Positions 38,682 to 46,688 of a stretch of 63,498 nucleotides of DNA are shown here, piece by piece. A program made the translations under genes and the position numbers. The DNA lies in the IMG/VR virus record IMGVR_UViG_3300025430_000019, positions 1-63,498 of that record, one strand, 5' to 3'. This stretch comes from a virus. How positions within the stretch are numbered: the stretch's first letter is position 1; every line of letters starts with the position of its first letter. The notes under the pieces were generated by a model. It was not told the DNA's origin. It made no database searches and saw only the letters and a list, made by a program, of their open reading frames with translations.

Positions 38682-38865
38682 AGAAGAGATATTTGCATTA
38701 GCCATAAAAGCAGATTTATACCTAGATTCAGATGAATCAGTTATTAAATTTGGGAAACTAATAGCAGAAAAAGAACGTGAGGAGTGTGCAAAGATATGTG
38801 AAGAATCTGAGTATCCTGATGGAATTGATTTAGCTTATTTAATTCGAGCAAGGGGACAAGAATGA
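38674..38865 (+). CDS. Small phage protein
   Basis: 63 residues from the second of two adjacent ATGs (38671/38674), giving better spacing to GGGGGTG. The pattern MTEEEIFALAIKADLYLDSDESVIKFGKLIAEKEREECAKICEE, with EREECAKIC at its end, recurs in many phage small proteins of unknown role. The stop overlaps the next ATG. Confidence 0.6.
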   Translation: MTEEEIFALAIKADLYLDSDESVIKFGKLIAEKEREECAKICEESEYPDGIDLAYLIRARGQE

Positions 38866-39170
38866 GTGATGGTGGAAAAGGGTCTAAGCAAAGACCAACA
38901 GATCATAATAAGTTTGCAAGTAATTTTGATTTAATTTTTAGGAGTAAACCGATGGACGAAGAAACAAGAGAGATTGACCTACAACTTGGGGATGCGCTAT
39001 CAGAATTATCTTTGTATAAAGATGCAGTAAATGAAGCTACTGTTATATGCGAAAACGTAGATCATGGACGATATGGCGATGCACTTGTACACGTACAAAA
39101 ATTCTATGCTAAATTAGAAACTATACGCCAGTACAAATCTAAACAAGTTGACATGGATGGTAGATGCTGA
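38862..39170 (+). CDS. Small phage protein
   Basis: 102 residues. The N terminus MSDGGKGSKQRPTDHNKFASNFDLIF is a recognisable phage pattern; the rest is helical (DLQLGDALSELSLYKDAVNEATVICEN). Function unknown. Start overlaps the upstream stop by ATGA. Confidence 0.6.
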   Translation: MSDGGKGSKQRPTDHNKFASNFDLIFRSKPMDEETREIDLQLGDALSELSLYKDAVNEATVICENVDHGRYGDALVHVQKFYAKLETIRQYKSKQVDMDGRC

Positions 39171-39337
39171 TGATTGAGAAGATTAATACGTTTGAGAGTA
39201 GGCGTGGAGAAGAACGCGGTACTTTAAAAACAATCCATAGAATAATTTATCGTTGCTCAGTCTGCGGAAAAATGTTTGGCTTAAAAGAAGAAGCCGAAGT
39301 TCATAAACATAACGAAATAAGCGAAGGAGACAAATGA
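39170..39337 (+). CDS. Small zinc-finger-like protein
   Basis: 55 residues, read directly: starts MIEKINTFESRRGEERG and contains CSVCGKMFGLKEEAEVHKH. CxxC followed after 12 residues by HxH resembles a C2H2 zinc finger with an atypical His spacing. Starts on the last base of the upstream stop codon and its stop overlaps the next ATG (ATGA). Probably nucleic-acid or protein binding. Confidence 0.6.
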   Translation: MIEKINTFESRRGEERGTLKTIHRIIYRCSVCGKMFGLKEEAEVHKHNEISEGDK

Positions 39338-39537
39338 AATGCCCGAAATGCGACCATACGAAATCGATGGTAGTGGAGTCAAGGAAATCTCCCGACCACG
39401 AGAACTTAAGGAAACGATACTGCCTGAAATGCTATGCAACATTTCTGACAAAGGAAGTACTGCACGAAGGAAAACTAAGCCGAGCAGACAAGATACAGAC
39501 ACGCAACAACAATGGCCTTTTCCAACCACGCTTTTAA
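39334..39537 (+). CDS. NrdR-like zinc-ribbon protein
   Basis: 67 residues. MKCPKCDHTKSMVVESRKSPD...LRKRYCLKCYATFLTKEVL matches the zinc-ribbon start of NrdR-type repressors: CPxC, VxESR, RxRxCxxC, F.T.E. The ATP-cone domain of NrdR is absent, so it is a stand-alone ribbon. May bind DNA. ATGA overlap with the upstream gene. Confidence 0.7.
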   Translation: MKCPKCDHTKSMVVESRKSPDHENLRKRYCLKCYATFLTKEVLHEGKLSRADKIQTRNNNGLFQPRF

Positions 39538-39592
39538 CAAAGATAGGCAAGCCATTAAAGTTTAACCCAAGTAACCATGAGGAGGCAACATT

Positions 39593-39823
39593 TTGAACGT
39601 AGATGAAAAACAAGTGGGCGGCACACACTATAAAGATATGTCAATACAACCTTGGACTGTAATGGAAGCAGTACTTTCTATAGAGGAATTTAGAGGGTTT
39701 TTAAAAGGAAACATAATTAAGTACTCTATGCGCCAAGGACGTAAGGATAGTGACGATGGCGGCAAAGCTTTGCATTATCTGCAAAAGTTGAAAGCTATGG
39801 AGGAAAAAGATACAATGTTCTAA
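39593..39823 (+). CDS. DUF3310 protein
   Basis: 76 residues starting at TTG 39593, supported by GGAGG at an optimal distance and the lack of an ATG before the conserved region. GGTHYKDMSIQPWTVMEAVLSIEEFRGFLKGNIIKYSMRQGRKD...GKALHYLQKL is the DUF3310 signature, often found in phage nucleotide-metabolism regions. The biochemical role is unknown. Complete length for the family. Confidence 0.85.
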   Translation: MNVDEKQVGGTHYKDMSIQPWTVMEAVLSIEEFRGFLKGNIIKYSMRQGRKDSDDGGKALHYLQKLKAMEEKDTMF

Positions 39824-39834
39824 AGGAGAACACT

Positions 39835-40113
39835 ATGCCATACGTTAACAAACCAAGACCGTACAAAAAAGAATACGAACAACAAAAGGCTCGTAATGAA
39901 CAACCAAAACGCAACGCTAGGGCAAGAGCAAGATATAAGCTTGATAGTGAAGGGGTGGACAGGACAGGCAAGGACATCGACCATTCCATACCATTATCAA
40001 AAGGCGGCACTAACGCACCCTCAAATCTCAAGCTCAAGTCCCCAAGTGCAAACCGCAGTTTCTCCCGTAATTCAGACCACACGGTCAAAGTCAACAAACC
40101 CAAGCGAAAGTAA
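39835..40113 (+). CDS. HNH-type endonuclease candidate
   Basis: 92 residues. A basic N terminus precedes RTGKDIDHSIPLSKGGTNAPSNLKL, which fits the HNH core: DH, P, GG, N-L. The family's final His is replaced by a Ser/Asn-rich end (KSPSANRSFSRNSDH), so activity is uncertain. GGAGAACACT precedes the ATG. Small HNH proteins in phages act in packaging, homing or DNA degradation. Confidence 0.65.
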   Translation: MPYVNKPRPYKKEYEQQKARNEQPKRNARARARYKLDSEGVDRTGKDIDHSIPLSKGGTNAPSNLKLKSPSANRSFSRNSDHTVKVNKPKRK

Positions 40114-40132
40114 TTTTGCGATTACGCTTCGG

Positions 40133-40636
40133 ATGTTCTTTGAAAAGAATGGATGGGAATTTAGGGAAGAATATGAAATTAAAAAGTCTGGTAAACGCAT
40201 AGACTTTTGTGTTAAAGCTCCGTATCAAGGCGGTCATATATTCTTTGGGGTTGAATGCAAGCGGGACCTCAATGATGCAACCAATGCTACAGTATTAGCC
40301 GATCACTTTGAGCAAGCCGTAGCATATTCCCGTTCTCTTAATATGCCAGTGTTTCTTGCACCGGTCATGACCCAATATACCCAGAGTAGTTTATACGCAG
40401 GTGGACATAAGCTTCGTGCTATGTCAGCATTATCTGTATTCGGCGGTAGGTGTAACGTAGGTTTATTGGCAATTAATAGAAGCGTATGGCAAAACAAAGT
40501 TAGCGTAAACACCTATATGATTTTACGTGGCGGTTCGTTTTGGAACGAACGAGACGGATTTAACCCACAGAGAATGCAGATGGTCACATCTACAGGCTCA
40601 TCAAAAGACAGAGAAGATATAAAGATATGGCGGTAG
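40133..40636 (+). CDS. PD-(D/E)XK nuclease-like protein
   Basis: 167 residues from ATG 40133, the first start outside the HNH gene. The frame is open back to an ATG at 39896 with AAAGG upstream, so a start inside the HNH gene cannot be excluded. GKRIDFCVKAP...FFGVECKRDLND is a PD-(D/E)XK pattern (Asp, then ExK), followed by helices with Gln (HFEQAVAYSRSLNMPVFLAPV). It may act with the SNF2 helicase that it overlaps by ten bases. Confidence 0.6.
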   Translation: MFFEKNGWEFREEYEIKKSGKRIDFCVKAPYQGGHIFFGVECKRDLNDATNATVLADHFEQAVAYSRSLNMPVFLAPVMTQYTQSSLYAGGHKLRAMSALSVFGGRCNVGLLAINRSVWQNKVSVNTYMILRGGSFWNERDGFNPQRMQMVTSTGSSKDREDIKIWR

Positions 40637-42006
40637 TACAAAGATATACATGGCCTGGCGTACACCCACCGATGGCACATCAGAAAACAACGGCAGATTT
40701 CTTATCAACTAATCCACGTGCGTTTTGTTTTAATGAACAAGGCACAGGCAAAACAGCATCAGCTATCTGGGCATCAGACTTTTTGCTACTAACAAAACAA
40801 ATAAGACGAGTTCTTATTATTTGCCCACTATCCATTATGGATTCAGCTTGGAGAGCAGATTTGTTTAAATTTGCTATACACCGCAAAGCTAGTATTGCAT
40901 ACGGCACAAGAACAAAACGTCAAACAATTATTAATAGTGATGCCGAATACGTCATTATTAATTACGATGGTATTGAGATTGTTGCTAGTGAAATCAAAGA
41001 GGGTAACTTTGATTTAATCATAATAGATGAAGCTAACGCATATAAGAATCCGCAAACCAAACGTTGGAAAACTCTTAATCAAATCATAACGCCTGATACT
41101 TGGCTATGGCTTATGACGGGAACACCTGCTGCTCAGAGTCCAACCGATGCGTTTGGATTAGCTAAGCTTTGTGTACCACATAAAGTACCTCGGTTCTTTG
41201 GGTCGTTTAGAGATATGACCATGAGGAATATTAGCAAGTTCAAATGGATACCGAAGCCGGAAGCTAACGACATAGTATTCAATGCGCTTCAACCCGCTAT
41301 TCGGTTTACTAAAGAAGAATGTTTAGACCTTCCTGATGTTACGCATGTATTTAGAGATGCGCCACTTACTGCCCAGCAACAGAAGTACTATTCTATTTTA
41401 AAGAAGCAGATGTTAATAACCGCCGCGGGCGAGGACATATCAGGCGCAACTGCGGCAGTAAATATGAATAAGCTATTGCAAATATCAGGCGGTGCAGTCT
41501 ATTCCGATACAGGCGAAATAATTGAGTTTGATGTTAGCAACAGGCTTAGCGTAATTGAAGAAGTCATTAACGAAGCTAGTCATAAAGTATTGATCTTTGT
41601 GCCATTCACTCACACCATTAAATTATTATCCGACCATTTAACTAGGGTAGGAATATCAAACGAAATTATTAACGGTGATGTTCCAGTCGGTCAAAGGACT
41701 ACAATATTTAAACAATTCCAAGAACAAGACAACCCAAGAGTATTAGTTATACAACCGCAAGCTGCGGCACACGGGGTTACACTTACAGCTGCTAACGTTA
41801 TCGTGTGGTATTCTCCAGTCTCCTCAACCGAAACCTATCTACAAGCTAACGCACGTATTAATAGGAAAGGTCAAAAGAACTCTATGACTATAGTACATAT
41901 TAAAGGTAGTTCGATAGAGGAGCGTATGTATAACCTGCTTCAATCTAAGCTTGATGTACATACAAAGCTAATAGATTTATATAAAAATGAATTAGAAGAT
42001 ACTTGA
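40627..42006 (+). CDS. SNF2-type DEAD/DEAH helicase
   Basis: 459 residues. Motifs: NEQGTGKT (Walker A) at about 36-43, LIIIDEANAYKN (DEAN box) at about 129-140, LMTGTPAAQSP (motif III), and in the second RecA domain VLIFVPF, VLVIQPQAAAHGVTLTAAN (motif V) and QANARINRKGQ (motif VI) at about 410-420. It translocates on DNA using ATP. The VRR-NUC at 33736 is a typical partner. A new promoter follows its stop. Confidence 0.9.
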   Translation: MAVVQRYTWPGVHPPMAHQKTTADFLSTNPRAFCFNEQGTGKTASAIWASDFLLLTKQIRRVLIICPLSIMDSAWRADLFKFAIHRKASIAYGTRTKRQTIINSDAEYVIINYDGIEIVASEIKEGNFDLIIIDEANAYKNPQTKRWKTLNQIITPDTWLWLMTGTPAAQSPTDAFGLAKLCVPHKVPRFFGSFRDMTMRNISKFKWIPKPEANDIVFNALQPAIRFTKEECLDLPDVTHVFRDAPLTAQQQKYYSILKKQMLITAAGEDISGATAAVNMNKLLQISGGAVYSDTGEIIEFDVSNRLSVIEEVINEASHKVLIFVPFTHTIKLLSDHLTRVGISNEIINGDVPVGQRTTIFKQFQEQDNPRVLVIQPQAAAHGVTLTAANVIVWYSPVSSTETYLQANARINRKGQKNSMTIVHIKGSSIEERMYNLLQSKLDVHTKLIDLYKNELEDT

Positions 42007-42030
42007 CTTAGTAAAGTTTTAGTGTACAAT
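42003..42030 (+). promoter_or_regulatory. Sigma70 promoter
   Basis: TTGACT (42003-42008), 16 bases, TACAAT (42025-42030), overlapping the stop of the helicase gene. It drives the last replication operon. Confidence 0.75.
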
Positions 42031-42067
42031 ACTATCTCTCGTTAACAATAATATAAAGGAAAAGCAA

Positions 42068-42466
42068 ATGGACGGAACACCATCTGTCGATAAACTTGTC
42101 GACGTTTACATAAAGATTCGTGACGCTAAGGACGCAGCTAAGAGAGCATACGAAGAAAAGAATGCTGAACTTACTGAGCAAATGGACATCATAGAATCTG
42201 AAATCCTAGAGGTATGCAAAGCTACCGGTGCGGATAGTATTAAGACTCCACACGGTCTTGCTATGCGCTCTGTTAAAACTAGATACTGGACTAATGACTG
42301 GGATAAGTTCTATCAGTTTATGATGGACTATAAAGCACCCGAACTATTAGAAAGGCGTATACACCAAACAAATATTAAACAATTTTTAGTCGATAACCCC
42401 GAAGTGTTGCCACAAGGACTCAATGTGGACAACGCATATTCCATCACCGTAAGGAGAAGTAAATGA
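42068..42466 (+). CDS. Conserved phage replication-region protein
   Basis: 132 residues. The coiled-coil N-terminal half (VDVYIKIRDAKDAAKRAYEEKNAELTEQMDIIESEILEVCKATGADSIKTPHG) is followed by RYWTNDWDKFYQFMMDYKAPELLERRIHQTNIKQFL and VRRSK. This family is frequent upstream of single-strand-binding-like genes in phages. Function not established. AAAGGAAAAGC precedes the ATG; its stop overlaps the next gene. Confidence 0.65.
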   Translation: MDGTPSVDKLVDVYIKIRDAKDAAKRAYEEKNAELTEQMDIIESEILEVCKATGADSIKTPHGLAMRSVKTRYWTNDWDKFYQFMMDYKAPELLERRIHQTNIKQFLVDNPEVLPQGLNVDNAYSITVRRSK

Positions 42467-43380
42467 GTAAATTAGCCCTGTTCGAAAACAACCTGCCCGC
42501 ATACTTAAAGAATGTTGAACTTGACGATGTAACAAAAGCATTGTCTGGTGGTGGTAATAAAATTAAACGCATTGCCCTTGGTAATAACAAGTTCATACTT
42601 AAAGTTGGTGGCGTTGAAATATCTAAGAGCGCAAATGAAAAGATGAATGTTGTAGTTGTTAATGCTGCTAAAGATGTATCACGTACATTCTATGCTGCAG
42701 CATACGACCCAAGCGCAGAAGCAACTCCACCCGATTGCTGGTCACCTGATGGACGTACTCCTGATGCTTCTATCGAGAAACCACAATGCGCCACTTGCGA
42801 TAACTGCCCACAAAACATTGAAGGTTCTGGACAAGGTAAGAGCAAAGCTTGTAGATTTAACCGTCGTATCGCAGTTGTTCTTGCAAGCGATATTGGTGGT
42901 GATGTGTATCAAATGGAGTTAAAGTCTAAGTCATTCTTTTACAGCAAGAAAGAACCAGGCGATTTAGATCACATGCCGTTTGATCAGTACGCAAACTACG
43001 TCGGTTCACAAGGTTACAACCTTAACAATCTAGTAACTGAAATGCGCTTTGACGATGACTCAACGGTTGGCAAGTTATTCTTCCGTCCTATTGAGTTCTT
43101 ATCTGAAGAACAATGGGAAATTGCTAAGAAGCAAAAAGAAACTCCTGCAGCTAAGTCAGCAATTACTATGACTGTTGCACAAATTGATGGGGTTAAAAAG
43201 TTAGCTGCGCCTGAGCTTCCAAAGCTTGAGTCTGTTGCTAAACCTGCGCCTAAAGCTGTGAAGGTAGAAGTTGAAGTCGAAGAAGTACCAGAGCCTAAAA
43301 AGCGTAAAGAAGATAAACCTGTAGTTGCACCTAAGAAAGACTTAAAGTCAATCATGGGTGATTGGACTAACGAGGAATGA
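42463..43380 (+). CDS. Putative single-stranded DNA-binding/replication protein
   Basis: 305 residues. The core (about 33-210) is beta-rich with a four-Cys site CATCDNC...CRFNRR, which could hold zinc within an OB-like domain. From about 235 on it is a Lys/Glu/Pro-rich linker (KAVKVEVEVEEVPEPKKRKEDK) ending SIMGDWTNEE, a short acidic tail as in single-strand-binding proteins. The assignment is by architecture and operon position before the primase-helicase; I am not sure of it. Confidence 0.5.
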   Translation: MSKLALFENNLPAYLKNVELDDVTKALSGGGNKIKRIALGNNKFILKVGGVEISKSANEKMNVVVVNAAKDVSRTFYAAAYDPSAEATPPDCWSPDGRTPDASIEKPQCATCDNCPQNIEGSGQGKSKACRFNRRIAVVLASDIGGDVYQMELKSKSFFYSKKEPGDLDHMPFDQYANYVGSQGYNLNNLVTEMRFDDDSTVGKLFFRPIEFLSEEQWEIAKKQKETPAAKSAITMTVAQIDGVKKLAAPELPKLESVAKPAPKAVKVEVEVEEVPEPKKRKEDKPVVAPKKDLKSIMGDWTNEE

Positions 43381-43628
43381 ACTTACGTGGGTTCAGTTTA
43401 AGACTTGTTGAAGCCAACCAAAATGCTGACTCCAATCTAATTGGGGTTCAGCTAGGTAGGTATTGCATTGCTAAAGATATATCGGCAGTTGAAGCTGCCG
43501 CTATATTCGGCGTATCAAAGATGACAATCTATCAATGGTTCGTAGGCAATTCAAAACCCCACAAGACTAAAGCTGAAAAAATAAAAAGAGTATTGACTAA
43601 GGCTAAGTTCAATAATGGCAAAGACTGA
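43377..43628 (+). CDS. HTH (Cro/C1-like) regulator
   Basis: 83 residues. LGRYCIAKDISAVEAAAIFGVSKMTIYQWFVGNSKPHKTKAEKIKRVL is a clear helix-turn-helix of the XRE or MerR-like small-regulator type, with FGVSKMTIYQW as recognition helix. It overlaps both neighbours (ATGA upstream, 14 bases downstream), so it is made with the replication proteins. It may direct the primase to an origin or regulate transcription. Confidence 0.75.
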   Translation: MNLRGFSLRLVEANQNADSNLIGVQLGRYCIAKDISAVEAAAIFGVSKMTIYQWFVGNSKPHKTKAEKIKRVLTKAKFNNGKD

Positions 43629-46437
43629 TCTACTTGCGGCAGTGCTACCTCCAGATGGAGAAGGTAATTACTGTATCGTAGGTTTAAAACCAGGCGGGTA
43701 TCCAAAGCAAGAATTTGCAGATACTTTACTGGGAGCTGGGGAGCTTATAGATGATTTATTGAGTCAGGAATTTGATGTTTATTTTGCATGTGCTAAGTAC
43801 CTTGACCCAAACGAAGGACGAACACAGAAGAATAGCGCGTACTTTAAGAGCTTTTGGATTGACGTTGATTGCGGTGTGGGTAAACCATACGAAGATCAAA
43901 CTGTTGGACTTGCAGCGTTAAAGGAATTTTCTAAATCAATAAAGCTACCGTTACCGAGCGTAGTTAATTCTGGTCGTGGCATTCATGCTTACTGGACTTT
44001 GAACAAAACTATATCTCGTGATGAATGGTTACCTGTTGCAAAAAGACTTAAAGCCCTGTGCGAAGAACGAGGTTTCGAAGCTGACCCATCACGGACCGCT
44101 GAGAGCGCATCTATTCTTAGAGTATCAGAGACTTTAAATTTTAAGCAAGATCCCCCACTTCCTGTTGAGATTTTGCATATCAGCAAGGAGTTAGATTACG
44201 ATGAGGTTAAAAGAATACTTGGTGTGTTAGTTGCGCCGAGCTATATACCTCGGAATTACAGTGAAGCTGCTAAGATAAACAGAAGTAACACTCAAAGCAG
44301 ATTCAAAACCATCATGATGAAAACCATTGATGGCAAAGGTTGCAACCAGATTAAATATTTAGTTGAAAACCAAGATGCTTTAGACGAGCCGAAGTGGAGA
44401 GCAGTGCTTAGTATCGCTACACATTGTGTAGATAGGGATACTGCAATTCATGCGGTTAGTAAGGGGCACCCCGAATATAACTACGAATCCACAGAGGAGA
44501 AGGCAAATGATATTAAAGGCCCATACACATGCGATAAGATGGAGTATTACAACCCTGGACATTGCAAAGATTGTATCAACAAAGGAAAAATCTCCAACCC
44601 GATTCAACTCGGCAATGAGATCGCTGCGGCAGAACCAGAAGTTCCGATTATTGAGGAAACTCCAGAAGGAACAAAATCATATGAAGTGCCTACCTTACCT
44701 GAACCGTATTTCAGAGGCAAGAACGGCGGCGTATATCGGCTCCCTGCGGAAGAAGATGCGAAGCCTACATTAATATATGAACATGATTTATATGTAGTTA
44801 AGTTGCTACACGACCCCAAGCGAGGGGATGCAACTTGGATTAGACTACATCTCCCTAAAGACGGCGTACGAGAATTTGCGTTGCCGTTAACTGATGCTCT
44901 TACTCCAGAAAGATTACGTGAAAAATTAGCGTTTCACGGGGTTGCTGCCCCTAAGAAGCAGATGGACGGGATTATGTATTACATCATTATGTTCGTTAAA
45001 GAACTACAACATAAGACAAAGGTAGAAATTATGAGAACTCAATTTGGTTGGACACACGACAATGCAAAGTTCATTGTCGGTGAGAAGGAAGTCGGTGCAG
45101 AAAAAGTTGTTTATAGCCCGCCGTCGCAAGCAACGGGTAGCTTAGCTAACTATATGTTGCCCGTAGGAGATTATGACGAGTGGAAAAAGATTATTAATGT
45201 TTATAACCAACAAGGCTTTGAACCACATGCGTTTGCATTCTTTACAGCATTTGGCGCCCCGTTGCTTAAACATTTAAATCTTAAAGGCGCAATTATTAAC
45301 CTGATTAATAATACATCAGGTACAGGTAAGTCGACAGTACTTAAGATGTGCAATAGTGTTTGGGGCCACCCCGAAGAACTTATGTTGCAATGGAAGGATA
45401 CACCAAACTCAATGATGAATCGGCTTGGCGTTATGAACAATTTGCCGGTCACGATTGATGAAATTACAAAATTAACAGGGGATGTATTCTCAGACTTAGC
45501 ATACAGTATTTCGCAAGGCCGCGGTAAAAACCGACTAAAGCAACATGAAAATGCTGAGCGTATTAACGATACTAAGTGGGCAACAATTGCTTTATGCAGT
45601 TCAAACTCATCGTTCTACGATAAATTATCGTCACTTAAATCTACACCAGACGGTGAGTTTATGAGGTTGATTGAGTATCGTATTGAGATGACAAATAATC
45701 TTAGCAAAGAAGAAGCCGACATTATCTTTAATGCGCTATACAACCACTACGGTCATGCAGGGGTTGAGTATGCAAAATACTTAGTCGCTAATTTAGAAAC
45801 TGCATTGGACACAGTTAAACAAGTACAACAAAAGATTGACAAGGAAGTTGGGTTTACAGGGCGTGAAAGGTTTTGGTCTGGCGTTGCTGCTTGTAATATC
45901 GCCGGTGCTCTTATGGCTAAGGATATGGGCATTATCCCTGACTTTGATATTGGCAGAGTATATCGTTGGGTGATAAAAGAGATGAAGACTATGCGTGTAG
46001 AAGTTAAAGCGCCAGTCGAAGGAACATCTAGCATGATTGGCGAGTTCATGAATGAGCATAGAGCCGCTACGCTAGTTATAAATGGTGAGGTTGATGGCAG
46101 ATCAGGCATGGAACAATTGCCGATAGTTGAGCCGAAGTTTAATGAACTCCTGGTTAGGATTGAACCTGATACTAAGAAACTATTTATCAATGCCAAACAT
46201 TTGCGGGCTTATTGCGCCAAACACCAGATCGAGTTAAAGAATACTCTAAAGGGTTTAGCATCTGATAATATTTACATAGGTCAAGTTAAGAAGCGGCTAT
46301 CAAAAGGAACAAAGCTTCAGTCTCCTGCCATTGATGCGTATGTATTTTCGCTAGACAATGAGCACTTTTTAAACGCTGACTCTTTAATTGAAACTGCTAA
46401 ATCTACTCCAGATGTTGATTCACGGACTCAACTTTGA
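43615..46437 (+). CDS. Primase-helicase
   Basis: 940 residues. The N-terminal domain (about 50-200) has archaeo-eukaryotic-primase-like motifs: FWIDVDCG near 81-88, NSGRGIHAYW near 119-128 and ADPSRTAESASILRVSETLNFK. The region EYNYESTEEKANDIKGPYTCDKMEYYNPGHCKDCINKG supplies a Cys cluster near 300-325. The C-terminal helicase domain (DUF927-like) has NTSGTGKST near 565-573 and PVTIDEIT near 612. It would unwind and prime phage DNA for the polymerase at 34754. Confidence 0.85.
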   Translation: MAKTDLLAAVLPPDGEGNYCIVGLKPGGYPKQEFADTLLGAGELIDDLLSQEFDVYFACAKYLDPNEGRTQKNSAYFKSFWIDVDCGVGKPYEDQTVGLAALKEFSKSIKLPLPSVVNSGRGIHAYWTLNKTISRDEWLPVAKRLKALCEERGFEADPSRTAESASILRVSETLNFKQDPPLPVEILHISKELDYDEVKRILGVLVAPSYIPRNYSEAAKINRSNTQSRFKTIMMKTIDGKGCNQIKYLVENQDALDEPKWRAVLSIATHCVDRDTAIHAVSKGHPEYNYESTEEKANDIKGPYTCDKMEYYNPGHCKDCINKGKISNPIQLGNEIAAAEPEVPIIEETPEGTKSYEVPTLPEPYFRGKNGGVYRLPAEEDAKPTLIYEHDLYVVKLLHDPKRGDATWIRLHLPKDGVREFALPLTDALTPERLREKLAFHGVAAPKKQMDGIMYYIIMFVKELQHKTKVEIMRTQFGWTHDNAKFIVGEKEVGAEKVVYSPPSQATGSLANYMLPVGDYDEWKKIINVYNQQGFEPHAFAFFTAFGAPLLKHLNLKGAIINLINNTSGTGKSTVLKMCNSVWGHPEELMLQWKDTPNSMMNRLGVMNNLPVTIDEITKLTGDVFSDLAYSISQGRGKNRLKQHENAERINDTKWATIALCSSNSSFYDKLSSLKSTPDGEFMRLIEYRIEMTNNLSKEEADIIFNALYNHYGHAGVEYAKYLVANLETALDTVKQVQQKIDKEVGFTGRERFWSGVAACNIAGALMAKDMGIIPDFDIGRVYRWVIKEMKTMRVEVKAPVEGTSSMIGEFMNEHRAATLVINGEVDGRSGMEQLPIVEPKFNELLVRIEPDTKKLFINAKHLRAYCAKHQIELKNTLKGLASDNIYIGQVKKRLSKGTKLQSPAIDAYVFSLDNEHFLNADSLIETAKSTPDVDSRTQL

Positions 46438-46609
46438 TATTAATTGGTCTAAATTTATAGTAGGCGCATCGTTCTTTATCCCTTGTTTGGATACGGACGG
46501 TGCAGCTATGCAGGTTAAACGGACCGCAAAGAGGTTACGCTATAAGATAAAAACACAAGTTGTTGTAGAAAAAGGCATACAAGGATTGCGAATATGGCGC
46601 ATTAAGTAG
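46412..46609 (+). CDS. Small conserved phage protein
   Basis: 65 residues from ATG 46412, overlapping the primase gene by 26 bases. NFDINWSKFIVGASFFIPCLDT...AKRLRYKIKTQVVVEKGIQGLRIWRIK is a pattern seen at the end of replication operons of environmental phages. Function unknown. Upstream TTG 46388 is an alternative start. Confidence 0.6.
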   Translation: MLIHGLNFDINWSKFIVGASFFIPCLDTDGAAMQVKRTAKRLRYKIKTQVVVEKGIQGLRIWRIK

Positions 46610-46661
46610 TATGATTGCACCTGCGATTCATTTCGCTTTTCCTTGGCAAGTTGCCATTTCG

Positions 46662-46688
46662 CCCTCACCCTCGTGGTGGGGGTTTTTT
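46662..46688 (+). terminator. Terminator of the early block
   Basis: CCCTCACC, loop CTCGT, GGTGGGGG, then TTTTTT (46683-46688). The eight-pair stem includes one T-G pair. It lies at the convergence point and touches the stop codon of the opposing 2142-residue gene. No comparable T tract serves the leftward direction. Confidence 0.88.

Noticed and set aside
39339-39596. 85-codon plus-strand frame
   Set aside because: Shadow of the NrdR-like ribbon gene at 39334-39537, which has the conserved cysteines.
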